Shown piece by piece: positions 38,382-47,808 of a stretch of 64,000 nt of DNA. Numbering within the stretch: position 1 is the stretch's first letter; every line of letters begins with the position of its first letter. A program made the translations under genes and the position numbers. Below the pieces are notes generated by a model. That model was not told the origin of the DNA, made no database searches, and saw only the letters and a list, made by a program, of their open reading frames with translations. Origin of the DNA: Paenirhodobacter populi (GTDB lineage Bacteria > Pseudomonadota > Alphaproteobacteria > Rhodobacterales > Rhodobacteraceae); assembly GCF_004022215.1 (NCBI RefSeq), contig NZ_SAUZ01000006.1, forward strand, positions 1 through 64,000, in the 5' to 3' direction.

Positions 38382-38726
38382 TCACTGGAACCGCGTCCCG
38401 TGGGGATCTCGAGGGCCCGGGATGTCGCGCTCGCCCGACTGGTTGCGAGAGGGCGTCAGACAGGCCCTCGACTCGACTTTCTTCGACGATGTGAACCGAT
38501 CAGGATCATCGACAACGGATCGATAGGTCAGCGCAACGACCGCACCGGACATCGACATGAGGCGCAAACAGGCCGGATCCTCATGGGTGAGTTGGCGAAC
38601 ATGCCGCTCAAGACCCGCCAACTCACGCCGCAGCGCCAAGCGCGCGCGGAGCATGGGTCCATGCTCACTGATCACGCAGATCGCGGTCTTCTCCAGCGAC
38701 ACATCCAGCCCGACAAACAGCTTCAT
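38382..38726 (-). pseudogene. IS110-family transposase remnant (internally deleted)
   Basis: The first ~24 residues, MKLFVGLDVSLEKTAICVIS, are the N-terminal strand of an IS110 DEDD transposase with its first Asp. The frame then jumps to the far C-terminal region: LAGLERHVRQLTHEDPACLR, LTYRSVVDDPDRFTSSKKV, LTPSRNQSGERD. Roughly two-thirds of a usual 320-400-residue protein, including the remaining acidic residues, is missing, and the tail loses homology. It is non-functional. Confidence 0.85.
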
Positions 38727-38811
38727 CCCGCAGTCCTAATCTAGAATCCGATACGGGAGCGGCGCCAGCTTGCCCTCGACTTTGCAACGATAACGGGCGG
38801 GTCGCGGCGCA

Positions 38812-39021
38812 GGCTACGTTACGGTCAAGCACTTCCACTACGACAGCCACGACCAGCTCCACAGCACCTCGCCGACTTCTGTGCAGCCTACAACTTCGCC
38901 CCTTGGCTCAAGACACTCGGCGGCCTCACGCCCTACGAATACATCGGCGAGGTCTGAACCTCAGAGCCTGATCTGTTTCATCTTAAACCCGATCCACCAG
39001 ATGCCTTTGAACCGCTCCTGA
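38812..39021 (+). pseudogene. IS481-family transposase C-terminal remnant (frameshifted)
   Basis: Three short frames together rebuild the end of an IS481 integrase-core transposase. VKHFHYDSHDQLH is followed in a shifted frame by HLADFCAAYNFAPWLKTL and GGLTPYEYIGEV, then a TGA where the family has Trp, then TSEPDLFH and, shifted again, ILNPIHQMPLNRS. The DDE core is gone. It has at least two frameshifts and one nonsense codon. Confidence 0.85.
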
Positions 39022-39089
39022 TTTGCCGGCAACTGTATTCAGGCTGGTTGAACCTCCCTGAAGCAGGTTCCGGCAAATCAGGAGCGGTT
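39010..39089. repeat. Perfect 20-bp inverted repeat at the IS481 end
   Basis: AACCGCTCCTGATTTGCCGG (39010-39029) and its exact reverse complement (39070-39089), 40 bases apart. The left arm overlaps the last codons of the IS481 remnant, as terminal repeats of such elements can. The pair may be two IS ends lying tail to tail, or a strong hairpin. Confidence 0.75.
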
Positions 39090-39358
39090 TACGGGACGGA
39101 ACAGGCCGGGTGTTGCAAAAGGAATCGAACTGCGTTCAGGACTTGAAACGGAACGGGATCTTGCAGATCAGCCCTGACCTCGGCGTGACCGCCCGGCAGG
39201 TGCGCACCTGCGGACGGCCAAAACTCGGGGCGAGGGTACCCACCCATAGACCCGAGCAAATGCGGACAGGCCCCGCATCCGGGCCCTTCCACGATGACAG
39301 GCGGCGATCGACAGACGAACCGGAGAACTTCCGGGCCGTCGACCTGCCCCGCAAAGAA
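39090..39358. other. Non-coding region downstream of the island operon
   Basis: About 270 bases between the IS481 end and the stop of the first monooxygenase gene. I see no gene, and no strong hairpin just past the monooxygenase stop. It is probably the junction of the catabolic island. Confidence 0.45.
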
Positions 39359-40717
39359 TTACTCAGCCGCGGCCTTGCAGGTGTGGCGCGCGGCGATATC
39401 GCCGAACTTCGGCAAGGGCAGCCCAAGATTTTCGCGCAGGGTCGGTCCTTCGTATTCCGTACGGAACATTCCGCGCGCGCGAAGTTCCGGCAAGATGAAT
39501 TCGGCGACGTCCTCCATGCCGTTGGGCAGGGTCGCGGGGCAGATGTTGAACCCGTCGGCGGCGCCGTTCTCGGCCCATTTCTGCAATTCGTCCACGATGC
39601 TTTCCGGCGTCCCGGCAATCGTCCAGCCGGAATTTCCGGCGGCCGCGGCCAGATAGACATCCCGGATCGAGAGGTTCTTTTCCTGCGCCATCTGGTAAAG
39701 GTTGTCGGCCAGCGACTTGACCTTGGCATTCTTCGGTTCGGGAACCGGGCCATCGATATCGTAGTCGCGCAGATCGCCGAAATGGTGATACAGGATCGAC
39801 AGGCCGACGACCGGATCGATCAACTGTTGCAGCAGGTCCTGCTTGGCCTTCGCCTTTTCCATCGTTTCATCCACGTAGAAGGTCACGCCCGGCATGATCA
39901 GAAGCTCGGCCGGATCGCGGCCATAGGCGGCGGCGCGGGCTTTCATGTCGGCATAATAGGCCTGTGCCTTCTCGATCGAATAGGCCGAGGAATAGATCAC
40001 ATCCGCCGCCCGCGCGCCAATGTCGCGGCCCGGCTCCGATGCGCCGGCCTGCACGATGATCGGCCGCCCCTGCGGCGTGCGGGCCGAGTTCAGCGGCCCC
40101 CGAACCTTGTAGAAGCGCCCCGAGTGATTGAGGATATGCAACTTGGCCTCATCGTAGAACAGGCCGCTTTCCTTGTCGCGCAGGAAGGCATCGGGCTCCC
40201 AGCTATCCCACAGGCCGGCCACGACATCGACGAATTCATCCGCCATCGCATAGCGCGTGTCATAGTCGAAATGCTGGTCACGGCCGAAATTCCAGGCCTC
40301 CTGCTCGGACCATGAGGTGACGACGTTCCAGCCCGCGCGGCCACCCGAGATATGATCGAGCGAGGCATAGCGCCGCGCGATATGGAACGGGTCATTGTAG
40401 CTGGTCGAGGCGGTAGCGACGAGCCCGATGTTCTGCGTGCAGGCGGCGATGGCGGACAGCAGCGTGGTGGGCTCCAGTTCCGCATTCTTCATGCTGCGCG
40501 CAGCGGAACCCGGCGGCAGGTCGTCTTCGCGCACCCCCACGCTGTCGGCAAAGAAGATCATGTCGATCTTCTCGGCTTCGGCCTGTTTCGCGACCTTGAG
40601 GAAGTGTTGCAGGCTGAGCGCCCCATCCGCCGGCACATCCGGATGCCGCCAGGCGGCAATGTGGTAGCCAAGATAGCGACAGGACAGGCCGAGTTTGATC
40701 TGGCGAGTCATGGTCAT
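39359..40717 (-). CDS. FMN-dependent monooxygenase, NtaA/SnaA/DszA family (LLM-1)
   Basis: 452 residues, class F two-component flavin monooxygenase. Typical segments: IKLGLSCRYLGYHIAAWRHP at the N-terminus, IGLVATASTSYNDPFHIARR, LDHISGGRAGWNVVTSWSEQ, and IIVQAGASEPGRDIGARAAD. Relatives cleave nitrilotriacetate, EDTA, dibenzothiophene sulfone or similar compounds using FMNH2 from a separate reductase; no reductase gene is in view. It is last in the operon, after a binding protein of one importer, so the imported solute is probably its substrate. About half its residues appear shared in pattern with LLM-2 at 46412. Confidence 0.9.
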   Translation of the reverse strand: MTMTRQIKLGLSCRYLGYHIAAWRHPDVPADGALSLQHFLKVAKQAEAEKIDMIFFADSVGVREDDLPPGSAARSMKNAELEPTTLLSAIAACTQNIGLVATASTSYNDPFHIARRYASLDHISGGRAGWNVVTSWSEQEAWNFGRDQHFDYDTRYAMADEFVDVVAGLWDSWEPDAFLRDKESGLFYDEAKLHILNHSGRFYKVRGPLNSARTPQGRPIIVQAGASEPGRDIGARAADVIYSSAYSIEKAQAYYADMKARAAAYGRDPAELLIMPGVTFYVDETMEKAKAKQDLLQQLIDPVVGLSILYHHFGDLRDYDIDGPVPEPKNAKVKSLADNLYQMAQEKNLSIRDVYLAAAAGNSGWTIAGTPESIVDELQKWAENGAADGFNICPATLPNGMEDVAEFILPELRARGMFRTEYEGPTLRENLGLPLPKFGDIAARHTCKAAAE

Positions 40718-40768
40718 GTCATTTTCCTTTCCGGAACGGACGACGAGGTCCGCGATAGTTGAAAGAGG

Positions 40769-40799
40769 GTTCCCGGATGCAGGCCATGCATCCGGGAAC
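40769..40799 (-). promoter_or_regulatory. Strong hairpin between the permuted binding protein and LLM-1
   Basis: GTTCCCGGATGCA-GGCCA-TGCATCCGGGAAC: a perfect 13-bp stem with a five-base loop, 29 bases past the binding-protein stop and before LLM-1. No U tract. It could stabilise the upstream message or lower expression of LLM-1. Confidence 0.75.
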
Positions 40800-40827
40800 G
40801 GGTCAGCCCGTATCCCGGTGCCGGAGG

Positions 40828-42582
40828 TCAGGCGTATTTGTAGCCGGCCTTTTCCATCAGCGATTTCGCCAGGTCGAGATCGTAGGGAATGGGCTTGAGA
40901 TAGTCGTGATCATATTCCTCGGCAGTCACCGGCATCGGAACGGTGCCGGGCTTCCCATAACCGGCGATGAGGTTCTTGATGATCTGTTCGCGCGGGATCG
41001 CATGGCTGATGGCCTGCCGCACATAGACGGCCGCTTCCGCCGCCCGCGACGGATCCTGTTTGCCAAGCGGCGTGTCCACCCCGGTGCCGAAGACCGGATG
41101 TTTGAGGTTCAGACAGGTCTGCTGCCACTTGTAGCTGTCGAATGTCAGAACCTTGCCCCAGTCCTCCTCGATGGTGCTGACCAGCGTGCCGATGTCATAC
41201 ATCGGATCATGGGCGTCGATCTCGCCAGCCTTGAGCGCCGACAGGACGGCATCCGCCCCCTGAATGTTGACGACGAAGAATTCCGTCACATTCCCCGTCG
41301 TCTCTTTCCAGTAATCCGGGTTCTTCACCATGCGATAGGCTTTGCGCATCGCGTCGAACCCGGCCGGGATCCACGGGCCGGTTCCCACGGCGCCCTTCGC
41401 CTCATAGGTCCTGCCGTCCGAGGTGGTGACCGTGAAACCGCTCGTCCAAGTCGAGATCGTGTGCTTGCGGAACTCCTCGGGGCCGATGGACGCATAGGCA
41501 TGTTTGGGCATGATGCTGATCGAGGTCAGCACGAGCCCCTCGAACAGGATCGAGTATTTCGGCAAGGTCACTTTGATTTCGTAGGGCGAGACCTTTTCAT
41601 AGGCCTCCTTGGAACCGAAGGTCGAGACCAGCGGGCTGTTCTGCACCGAGGCATAGGCCGGATCGAGGATCGTGTCCCAGGTGTAGATCACGTCATCGGC
41701 GGTGAATTCCTCGCCGCTGTGCCATTTGACGCCTTCGCGCAGCTTGATCGTCCAGACCAGACCATCTTCGGATGCGGTCACGCTTTCCGCCAGCGCGGGC
41801 ACCGCCTTCTTGGTCTCCCAGCTGTCGTATTCCATCAGGGAATTGTAGACTGGGCCGAAGATGTTCGATTCATTGTAGCCTGAGGAATACATGGGCACGA
41901 GCGTCGTCGGCGGCTGCCAGCAGGCGAATGCGGCCGAAACATCCGGCCCCGTGGCGCTGGTGATCGTCCAGTTTTCCGGGCGCGGGAAGAAGACCGGATT
42001 GTAGGTCGTCGCGTCGAAGCCTTCGAGGTCGGGATTGATCGCGATCACGTCCTCCGGATAGAAGACCATGTGCAGGGGCTGAATATCATACCAGCGGTGT
42101 TCAAAGGTCTTCAGGGCTTCGGCCCGCTTCTGCGGATCGGGCGAACTGGAATAGGTCTCCATCGCCTGTTCCAGAATATCATCCTCGACCCGGTAGAAGT
42201 TCTTGCCGAAGGGCGGGAAGGCCGCTTTGGAAAACAGCACATCGGGCAGCGGCATCATGGTGCTGTAGTAGATCCGCTCCGAATACATGTCGAAGCCGCC
42301 TTCGGTATAGGTGGCGCCGGTTTCATTCGCGCGGCGGCTGATGACTTCTGACGGGGGGACGTAGCTCGTCACCACCTCGACACCCAGTTCGGCGATGTTC
42401 TTGCCGATCAGGTCGGTCCAGATCATCCGGGTCTGCTGGTTGTTGAAGATCGTCAGATAGATCTTGAAATGCGGCTCCGCGGCGTGGGCCGGGCTCCAGA
42501 TCACGGTCGGCACGGTCATGGCGGCGGCACCGATCCCGACCCTTTGCAGGAACTCCCGGCGCGTCGGTTGATTGTTCGACAT
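40828..42582 (-). CDS. Peptide/nickel-type ABC substrate-binding protein, apparently circularly permuted
   Basis: 584 residues, SBP family 5. A Tat signal (PTRREFLQRVGIGAAAM, cut near AHAA) comes first. Residues about 36-205 look like the C-terminal lobe of the family (FKIYLTIFNNQQTRMIWTDL, GKNIAELGVEV, DPQKRAEALKTFEHRWYD, DVIAINPDLEGF). Only then, from about 214, does the usual N-terminal lobe appear (VPALAESVTASEDGLVWTIK, LREGVKWHSGEEFTADDV, YVRQAISHAIPREQI). The protein stops at YDLDLAKSLMEKAGYKYA, exactly where the normal C-lobe would start. Two normally ordered relatives at 51856 and 63038 serve as references. Partner permeases are upstream. Confidence 0.88.
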   Translation of the reverse strand: MSNNQPTRREFLQRVGIGAAAMTVPTVIWSPAHAAEPHFKIYLTIFNNQQTRMIWTDLIGKNIAELGVEVVTSYVPPSEVISRRANETGATYTEGGFDMYSERIYYSTMMPLPDVLFSKAAFPPFGKNFYRVEDDILEQAMETYSSSPDPQKRAEALKTFEHRWYDIQPLHMVFYPEDVIAINPDLEGFDATTYNPVFFPRPENWTITSATGPDVSAAFACWQPPTTLVPMYSSGYNESNIFGPVYNSLMEYDSWETKKAVPALAESVTASEDGLVWTIKLREGVKWHSGEEFTADDVIYTWDTILDPAYASVQNSPLVSTFGSKEAYEKVSPYEIKVTLPKYSILFEGLVLTSISIMPKHAYASIGPEEFRKHTISTWTSGFTVTTSDGRTYEAKGAVGTGPWIPAGFDAMRKAYRMVKNPDYWKETTGNVTEFFVVNIQGADAVLSALKAGEIDAHDPMYDIGTLVSTIEEDWGKVLTFDSYKWQQTCLNLKHPVFGTGVDTPLGKQDPSRAAEAAVYVRQAISHAIPREQIIKNLIAGYGKPGTVPMPVTAEEYDHDYLKPIPYDLDLAKSLMEKAGYKYA

Positions 42583-42647
42583 CTTGTTTCCCTGTTTGTT
42601 GCAATGTTGAAGGTGCCGCCGGTTCCTGCCGGCGATCTGTTTTCGGT

Positions 42648-43574
42648 TCAGCGGCGTCGCGCGCGCGGGTTGGCGGCGTCGGACAGGCCGTCCGCCAGCA
42701 GGTTGAACCCCAGCACGGTGATGAAGATCATGAATCCCGGCGCCAGAGAGGCCATCGGCCAGATCTTGAGCGACTGGTAATTGAAGTAGAGCATCTGCCC
42801 CCAGCTCACCGCGTTCGGATCGCCGAAGCCGAGGAAAGAGATCATCGCCTCGGCCAGGATCGCGCCGCCGATTTCCAGCGCGATCAGCACGACGATCGAG
42901 GGAAAGGCATTGGGCAGGATTTCGGACAGGACGATCTGCCGGCCGCTTTGCCCGCCACACCGTGCCGCCTGAACGAATTCCAAGGTCTTGATCCGCAGGA
43001 ATTCACCCCGCGTCATCCGCGCGATCGGCGCCCATCCAAACAGGCCGATCATCAGGATGATGACCGTCAGGTTGAAATAGGGCATGGTTTCAAAGGCCGT
43101 GCCGGTCACCGCCTTGGACAGCACCCGCACGACCGCAAGGATGATGATGAAGATCGGCACGACAAGGAAAAACTCGGCAAAGCGCATCAGCACCTCGTCG
43201 GTCCAGCCGCCGCGATAGCCCGCGATGCCGCCGATCAGGATGCCCGCGCAGCCCGAGATCAGCACCGCCCCCAGCCCCACGACAAGCGCCGTCCGCGCGC
43301 CATACAGCAGCTGGGTCAGGATGTCATAGCCCAGCCGGTCCGTGCCGAGCCAGTGGTCGGCCGACGGCCGCGCATTCGCGCCGACCGCATACATCGCCGA
43401 CTGGTCCTTGGGCGCATAGGGCGTCAGCAGCGGTCCGAAGATCGCCACGATCACCACGAACATCACCAGCCCGAAGCCGACCCGCCCCGTCATGCTCGTC
43501 CGCAGGCAACGGCCGAACAAGCCGAAGCGCGCGGGACGGGCTACAGGATCGATGCTGTCGTTCATGCTCGTCAT
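42648..43574 (-). CDS. Peptide/nickel-type ABC permease (DppC type)
   Basis: 308 residues with six membrane helices. HWLGTDRLGYDILTQLLYGA (about 72-91) is the DppC signature, and the ATPase-docking loop is EFVQAARCGGQSGRQIVLSE. Inner-membrane half of the second importer. GAGGAA precedes the ATG. It lies nine bases after the DppB-type gene and 65 before the permuted binding protein. Confidence 0.93.
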   Translation of the reverse strand: MTSMNDSIDPVARPARFGLFGRCLRTSMTGRVGFGLVMFVVIVAIFGPLLTPYAPKDQSAMYAVGANARPSADHWLGTDRLGYDILTQLLYGARTALVVGLGAVLISGCAGILIGGIAGYRGGWTDEVLMRFAEFFLVVPIFIIILAVVRVLSKAVTGTAFETMPYFNLTVIILMIGLFGWAPIARMTRGEFLRIKTLEFVQAARCGGQSGRQIVLSEILPNAFPSIVVLIALEIGGAILAEAMISFLGFGDPNAVSWGQMLYFNYQSLKIWPMASLAPGFMIFITVLGFNLLADGLSDAANPRARRR

Positions 43575-43583
43575 GGCAATTCC

Positions 43584-44573
43584 TCACTCAAGCCGGACGC
43601 GCGGATCGATCAGCGCGTAGAGAATGTCGGTCAGGGTGGTCATCAGGATCAGCATCACCGCGATGACGATGCTGATCCCCATGATCAGCGGATAGTCGAG
43701 CTGCTGGATCGCCATCACGTACAGCGCCCCGAGGCCGGGCCATGTGAAGACCGTCTCGGTCACCGGCGAGGTGCCCAGCATCAGTCCCAGCAGCAGGCCG
43801 ACATAGGTGATCACCGGCAGCATCACCATGCGCAGGGCGTGACGGCGGATGATCTCGCCCTCTTTCAGGCCCGAGGCCCGCGCCGTGCGGATGAAATCCT
43901 GCCGCAGGGTATCGATCATGTTCGTCCGCACCAGCAGGGTCAGCGTGGCGATGTTGAACATGGAAATCATCGCGACCGGCAGGACCATGTGCCACAGCCC
44001 GTCGAACAGGGCGCTGCCCCACAGAAGCCGCCGGGTCGAGATCGCGCCGTAGCTCGGAAACCATCCCAGCACGAAGGAAAAGATGTAGATCAGGATGATC
44101 CCCAGAAAGAAGGCCGGCATGGACTGACCCAGCAGAACCGTTCCCATGACGGTGAAATCCTGCCGCGAATGCTGCCTCCGGGCGGCCCATGTTCCGGCGC
44201 AGATCGCGACCGCGACCGACAGGATGATCGCCGGGATCTGGATCTGCATGCTGTGCAGACCCCAGGACCAGATCATGCCGCCGACCGGCAGGTTGTAGGT
44301 GATGCTCGTCCCGAAATCGAGCCGCAGCAGATCTCCAATCCAGATGAAATATCGCTGGATCAATGGCTTGTCCAAACCATACTGGGCCGAGATCAGATCG
44401 ACGGTTTCCTGTGACACACCCGGCGTTTCGGCCAGCATCAGCTCGACCGGATTGCCCAGAGAATTGATCAGGAAGAAGATCACCGCCGAAGTGCAAAGCA
44501 TCATGATCGCGGCATAGATCAGTCGCCTGAGGATGTAGCGGCCGGTTTCCATGTCATCGGCTCCTGTGTTCAT
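43584..44573 (-). CDS. Peptide/nickel-type ABC permease (DppB type)
   Basis: 329 residues. N-terminal helix, a conserved periplasmic YGLDKPLIQRYFIWIGDLLR, then the docking loop DFIRTARASGLKEGEIIRRH and TETVFTWPGLG at the C-terminal third, all DppB marks. An alternative start is the internal ATG at 44552 (METGRYILRR). It pairs with the DppC-type protein at 42648. Confidence 0.93.
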   Translation of the reverse strand: MNTGADDMETGRYILRRLIYAAIMMLCTSAVIFFLINSLGNPVELMLAETPGVSQETVDLISAQYGLDKPLIQRYFIWIGDLLRLDFGTSITYNLPVGGMIWSWGLHSMQIQIPAIILSVAVAICAGTWAARRQHSRQDFTVMGTVLLGQSMPAFFLGIILIYIFSFVLGWFPSYGAISTRRLLWGSALFDGLWHMVLPVAMISMFNIATLTLLVRTNMIDTLRQDFIRTARASGLKEGEIIRRHALRMVMLPVITYVGLLLGLMLGTSPVTETVFTWPGLGALYVMAIQQLDYPLIMGISIVIAVMLILMTTLTDILYALIDPRVRLE

Positions 44574-44585
44574 TGCGAACGGGGA

Positions 44586-46259
44586 TCATGGCTGCGGGCT
44601 CCCGTCGTGAGACAGGGTGATCTCGGCCCCCGGGATCGCCGCAACAAGGCGGCGGGTGTAGTCGTCGCCCGGCGACAGGAAGATCTGCGCGGGCGGGCCG
44701 GATTCGACGACCCGTCCCTTGTGCATGACCAGCACCTCGTCGCAGATCTGGCTCGCGACCCGCAGGTCATGGGTGATGAAGACCAGCCCGACCTTTGTTT
44801 CCGCCTGAACATCCGCGAAAAGCTTCAGGATCTGCGCCTGAATCGACACATCGAGGGCGGAGATCGCCTCATCCGCGACGATGACCTGCGGATCGAACAT
44901 CAACGCGCGCGCAATCCCGATCCGCTGACGCTGACCGCCGGAAAATTCATGCGGATAGCGGTCGAAGGCCGAAGCGGACAGGCCAACCATGTCGAGGTAA
45001 CGCCGTGCGGCCGCGCGGGCGACGCCGGGCGTTTCGCCATAGGTCACCGGCCCCGCCGTCAGGATGCGCCCGATGGTGTGGCGCGGGTTGAGCGAGGCGA
45101 ACGGATCCTGAAACACCATCTGGATGGTCTTGCGGTAGGGGCGGAACGCGGCCTCGGGCATCGCCGCGACATCCGCGCCATTCAGGATGATCCGGCCGCC
45201 GTCGCAGTCGATCAGCTTCATCAGCAGCTTGCCGAGCGACGATTTGCCCGAGCCGCTTTCCCCCACGACCCCCAGCGTCCGCCCCTTGCGCAGCTCAAAG
45301 CTGACGTCATCGACCGCGACGACCCGGCGTTCCTTTGACAGAAATCCGCCGCCGGAACGGTAGACCTTGCGCAGGTTCTCGACCTTCAGGACCACGGGCG
45401 TGCCCTGCATCCCCTCGCGCGTGTCGCCCCGCATCCGCGGCACAGCGGCGACAAGCCGCTGCGTATAGGGGTGTTCGGGCCGCGTCAGGACCTTTTGCAC
45501 GGTGCCCGCTTCGACCAGATGCCCCTTTTCCATCACCAGAACGCGGTCGGCGATTTCCGAAACCACGCCGAAATCGTGGGTGACGAACATCACGCTCATC
45601 CCCTTGCGGCGCTGAATATCCCGGATCAGTTCGAGGATCTGCGCCTGCGTCGTGACATCAAGCGCCGTCGTCGGTTCATCGGCGATCAGGATCTGCGGCT
45701 CCAGCGCAAGCGCCATGGCGATCATCACCCGCTGCCGCTGCCCGCCGGACAGCCGGAAGGGATATTGCAGCAGCATCAGTTCCGGATCGGGCAGCCCGAC
45801 CTCCCTCACCAGTTCCAGCGCCCGCGCCCGCCGCGTCTGCGCCGTTCCGACACCATGCGCGCGCATCACCCCGGCGATCTGATCGCCCACCGTCATCAGC
45901 GGATTGAGTGCGGACAGCGGGTCCTGAAAGATCATGGAAATCGCCCTGCCCCGCAGATCGCGCAGCGCCTCGGGCGGCTCGGTCAGCAAATCGCGGCCGT
46001 CAAAGACGATCCGGCCCGCAACGGGTTTCAGTTGCGGCGGCAAAAGCCCCATAACCGCATTCGACATCACCGACTTGCCGGACCCGGATTCACCGATCAC
46101 GCAAAGGATCTCGCCACGGCGCAGCTCCACGCTGATATCGCGGACGGCATGGTCACGGTCCATTCCCGCCGGCAGGGAAACGTTCAGACCCTCGATCGCC
46201 AGAATGACATCATCCGTCGAAATCACATCCGATCTTTCGATTTGAGCAGAGGCATTCAT
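44586..46259 (-). CDS. Peptide/nickel-type ABC ATPase, two ATPase domains fused (DppD-DppF)
   Basis: 557 residues. Two complete ATPase cassettes in one chain: Walker [16 protein letters not shown], signature [18 protein letters not shown], Walker [13 protein letters not shown]; then Walker [15 protein letters not shown], signature [15 protein letters not shown], Walker [13 protein letters not shown]. So a single protein can supply both sites of the second importer. The ATG at 46259 follows AAGGGAC. It is followed at 13 bases by its DppB-type permease. Confidence 0.95.
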   Translation of the reverse strand: MNASAQIERSDVISTDDVILAIEGLNVSLPAGMDRDHAVRDISVELRRGEILCVIGESGSGKSVMSNAVMGLLPPQLKPVAGRIVFDGRDLLTEPPEALRDLRGRAISMIFQDPLSALNPLMTVGDQIAGVMRAHGVGTAQTRRARALELVREVGLPDPELMLLQYPFRLSGGQRQRVMIAMALALEPQILIADEPTTALDVTTQAQILELIRDIQRRKGMSVMFVTHDFGVVSEIADRVLVMEKGHLVEAGTVQKVLTRPEHPYTQRLVAAVPRMRGDTREGMQGTPVVLKVENLRKVYRSGGGFLSKERRVVAVDDVSFELRKGRTLGVVGESGSGKSSLGKLLMKLIDCDGGRIILNGADVAAMPEAAFRPYRKTIQMVFQDPFASLNPRHTIGRILTAGPVTYGETPGVARAAARRYLDMVGLSASAFDRYPHEFSGGQRQRIGIARALMFDPQVIVADEAISALDVSIQAQILKLFADVQAETKVGLVFITHDLRVASQICDEVLVMHKGRVVESGPPAQIFLSPGDDYTRRLVAAIPGAEITLSHDGSPQP

Positions 46260-46411
46260 TTTGCGTCCCTTGTCGATTTCGTCGTGATTTTCATCTGTCT
46301 TCCGTGCCGGCCCGGAGTTTCCGGGAAACGGGGCAAGCCTCACCCGCCGCCCGGAACCTGTCGTTCCGGAACGCATTTCCTGCCCCGACGCGGATCACCG
46401 GGGGTTTTGCC

Positions 46412-47797
46412 TCAATGCGAAATGGCTATCCGATCCTCGCTTTGCGAAGCAGCCACGCCCGGTTGCGTCTTCTTGTTCGGCACCGGGTCGAGCCCGAGGC
46501 TTTCCCGCAACGTCTTCCCCTCATATTCTGTGTGGAACAGTCCGCGCCGCTTCAGCTCCGGGATGAGCTTGGTGATGAAATCCTCGGCCCCGCCGGGGAA
46601 ATAGGGCTCCATCAGGTTCCATCCGTCGCAGGCGCCGTTCTCGAACCATGTCTGCATGTGATCGGCGATCGTTTCGACGGTTCCGCTGACCACGCAATGC
46701 CCGGAGGAGATGGAGATCTCCTCATAGACCTGCCGCACCGTCATCGGCGTTTCCCGCAGGCGGCGTTCCCATTGGTCACGCGCGCTCTTCACCCCGTTCG
46801 ATTCCGGCAAAGGCAGCGGCACCAGATCGTCCGGGTCCAGATGGCTGAGGTCGCCGAAGGTCTTGGAAATGAGCTGCATCCCGACCTGCGGATGCACAAG
46901 GGATTTCAGCTCGGCCATCCGGGCCTCGGCCTCGGCCTCGGTCGCGCCGATGACCGGCATCATGCCGGGCATGACCAGAACCTTTGCCGGATCGCGCCCG
47001 GCGGCGGCCACCCGCGCCTTCATATCCGCATAGAATTCCTGCGCGAGCTTCAGATCCTTCTGGCCGGTATAGATGATGTCCGCGACGCGCGCGCCAAGTT
47101 CGCGCCCCGGACCCGAGCTGCCCGCCTGCGCGATCACCGGATGCCCCTGCGGCGAGCGGCGCAGGTTCAGCGGGCCGCGCACCTTGTAGAATTCCCCCTT
47201 GTGGTTCAGCACATGCATGCCTTCGGGGCGGAAATACTGGCCCGTCTCCTTGTCGGCGATGAAGGCGTCATCGTCGAAGCTGTCCCACAATCCGGTGACC
47301 ACATCGACGAATTCATTCGCCCGTTCATAGCGCTGCGCATGTTCCATCAGCGTGTCGCGATTGAAGTTCTGCGCCTCATCCTCGCTCCATCCGGTCACGA
47401 GGTTCCAGCCCGCACGCCCGTGGCTGATATGATCGAGCGAGGCGTATTTCCGCGCCAGCGTGTAGGGTTCGTTATAGGTCGTGGAGGCGGTGCAGATCAG
47501 GCCGATCTTCGATGTGACCGCGGCCAGTGCGGACAGCAGCGTCAGCGGCTCGAACCTGTCGATATGGCCGTGATAGCTCAGTTCCTCGGCATCGCGATGC
47601 GGGATGCGCACGGCGGCGCCATCCGCCAGAAACATGAAATGGATCTTGGCATCCTCGGCCATCTTGATGATGCGGGCATAGCCTTCGAAATCATTCGCGA
47701 TATCGGGATCGGCGTCCGGGTGGCGCCACCCCGAATTGTGCGCCCCATTCTGCACCATGTTGATGCCGATCTTCATCATGCGTTTCGGTTCCGTCAT
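46412..47797 (-). CDS. FMN-dependent monooxygenase, NtaA/SnaA/DszA family (LLM-2)
   Basis: 461 residues, same family as LLM-1: MKIGINMVQNGAHNSGWRHP, IGLICTASTTYNEPYTLARK, LDHISHGRAGWNLVTGWSED, VIAQAGSSGPGRELGARVAD. It needs reduced FMN from elsewhere. The ATG at 47797 has GAGGGAG upstream and lies 11 bases after the DppF-type gene, so it is cotranscribed with the first importer. Two paralogues flanking two importers suggest two related substrates or two steps of one path. Confidence 0.9.
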   Translation of the reverse strand: MTEPKRMMKIGINMVQNGAHNSGWRHPDADPDIANDFEGYARIIKMAEDAKIHFMFLADGAAVRIPHRDAEELSYHGHIDRFEPLTLLSALAAVTSKIGLICTASTTYNEPYTLARKYASLDHISHGRAGWNLVTGWSEDEAQNFNRDTLMEHAQRYERANEFVDVVTGLWDSFDDDAFIADKETGQYFRPEGMHVLNHKGEFYKVRGPLNLRRSPQGHPVIAQAGSSGPGRELGARVADIIYTGQKDLKLAQEFYADMKARVAAAGRDPAKVLVMPGMMPVIGATEAEAEARMAELKSLVHPQVGMQLISKTFGDLSHLDPDDLVPLPLPESNGVKSARDQWERRLRETPMTVRQVYEEISISSGHCVVSGTVETIADHMQTWFENGACDGWNLMEPYFPGGAEDFITKLIPELKRRGLFHTEYEGKTLRESLGLDPVPNKKTQPGVAASQSEDRIAISH

Positions 47798-47808
47798 CTC
47801 GGTCTCCC

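Noticed and set aside
38382-38726. Reading the IS110 frame as a working transposase
   Set aside because: It joins the first ~24 residues to the C-terminal region and lacks most catalytic residues.
40828-42582. Explaining the odd binding protein as two genes or a misassembly
   Set aside because: One uninterrupted frame carries a Tat signal, both lobes and a natural stop, with permease genes next to it in normal order.
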